Origin: Montifringilla adamsi
Lineage: Eukaryota > Chordata > Aves > Passeriformes > Passeridae
Assembly: GCA_017590115.1 (NCBI GenBank)
Contig: JAGGNK010015114.1
Span: 1,619,307 to 1,683,306, forward strand
DNA: 64,000 bases
Direction of reading: 5' to 3'
Shown: positions 63,212 to 64,000 of the stretch, piece by piece
Layout: each line of letters begins with the position of its first letter
Position numbering within the stretch: the stretch's first letter is position 1
Position numbers and translations under genes: made by a program
The notes under the pieces: generated by a model
The model's input: only the letters and a program-made list of their open reading frames with translations
Databases searched by the model: none
Told to the model about the DNA's origin: nothing

Positions 63212-64000
63212 AGAGGTCTGCCGCAGGGGGAGAGAGGAGCAGCCCAGGAAGATTGGGGTGTTAGCAGCCTGCAGCAAGGAAAGCCTTAGCAAGGTCCTTG
63301 AAGCCTGCACTGGGGGGCCAGGAGCATGGAGTGAGGCCTTGGGAGGACAGCAAAAGCCTCCAGGACCTCAAAGGGCATGGTAGTGTTTGCTGCTGCTTAC
63401 ATTTCTGACTGTGGCAGAAACAGGTGAAAAACTGGAGTTTGACTGTGTGAGGGACATGGAATATACCTGAGGATGCCTGTGCATCTCAATTTTATACCAG
63501 AGTATTTCTACCTGTTCTTTCCAGAGGCACATTATAGATTTTTATCTTCCATGTCCATGTCTCTGTGTAACTCTCCTAAAGCTTTCTGCTCTCTGTCTGT
63601 TCAGTAACTTCTTTTTGTGTGAAGCTGAAAGCTTGCTGTTGGCTTCAGCTCTTTGTTTCTTCAGCTCAGACCATACCATAGCTTATAGATGTTATAGGAA
63701 ATGAAGGGAATTGACATTTAAATAATGACTAAAGAAGAGTTTTGTTTGTAGTGGCGATGGTTTTGTTAGAAATCCCAAGAGGGAAGGAAGAACTAATTAA
63801 TACTAATGTAGTAGGATGTTTGTGTTTTCCTGTTGCTGTTTTGGTTGGGGTTTTCTATAATGTACTTCAAAATGTAGATGAAGCAATAGTTGTGTCATAC
63901 ATGTTGAGCTTTACTGATGTCCTTCCCCCCCACCAGTTTATAAATGTAATCCATATGTGTGTTCATCTTACCAAATATTCAAGGACTGTAACTGTAGTGT

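Larger units (their letters stand above)
53267..64000 (+). other. CTNNA3: CTNNA3 intron, 5' part (downstream of last visible exon)
   Basis: This intron starts with donor GTAGGA and is open at the right end. Outside the named repeats, 53267-56914, 57352-61205, 61269-62637 and 63212-64000 show nothing I can assign. The sequence just after the LTR, about 63212-63400, is richer in G and A than its surroundings and could be leftover retroelement leader, but no primer-binding site is clear. Confidence 0.85.

Noticed and set aside
1..64000. tRNA, rRNA, snRNA, CRISPR arrays or intact viral genes
   Set aside because: None of their conserved boxes or protein motifs was seen; the LTRs have no adjoining gag, pol or env frames.

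Overview
This window reads as nuclear DNA from a bird, most likely a songbird. It is AT-rich, almost gene-free, and carries CR1 LINE 3' ends that finish in the avian ATTCTRTGATT-like tail. It also carries several solo LTRs, some of which match LTR families I remember from passerine genomes. That memory is not checked against a database.

The only gene I can support is a part of CTNNA3 (alpha-T-catenin) on the + strand. Three internal coding exons are visible: 23734-23814 (81 nt), 28847-28999 (153 nt) and 53174-53266 (93 nt). Each is flanked by AG and GT splice sites, and each starts and ends in phase 0. Joined, they give 109 residues without a break. These cover the start of the catenin M domain, including the helix that other alpha-catenins use to bind vinculin. 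The residues fit the CTNNA3 paralogue better than CTNNA1 or CTNNA2. The rest of the window is intron: at least 23.7 kb upstream, 5.0 kb and 24.2 kb between exons, and at least 10.7 kb downstream.

By region: 1-23733 is intron with a deleted CR1 (6771-7475), a minus-strand LTR (16798-17109), a CR1 3' end (19390-19630), a GC- and CpG-rich patch leading into a plus-strand LTR (20755-21458), and a trinucleotide repeat. 23815-28846 is a short intron with a perfect hairpin and a microexon-like site. 29000-53173 is a long intron with a second minus-strand LTR containing a 23-bp tandem array (33932-34268), a passerine-type LTR (40612-41031), a CR1 tail next to it, two different tandem-repeat blocks (43150-43515), and a probable ERV-related repeat (43880-45090). 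53267-64000 is intron with two more LTRs (56915-57351 minus, 62638-63211 plus) and a CR1 tail.

I found no tRNA, rRNA, CRISPR array, intact retroelement gene, or second host gene. Open reading frames outside the exons look like chance or repeat-driven ones. I found no convincing new biological system. The most checkable oddities are a palindromic interferon-response-like element, a candidate recursive splice site, a candidate poison microexon, and structured LTR sequences.
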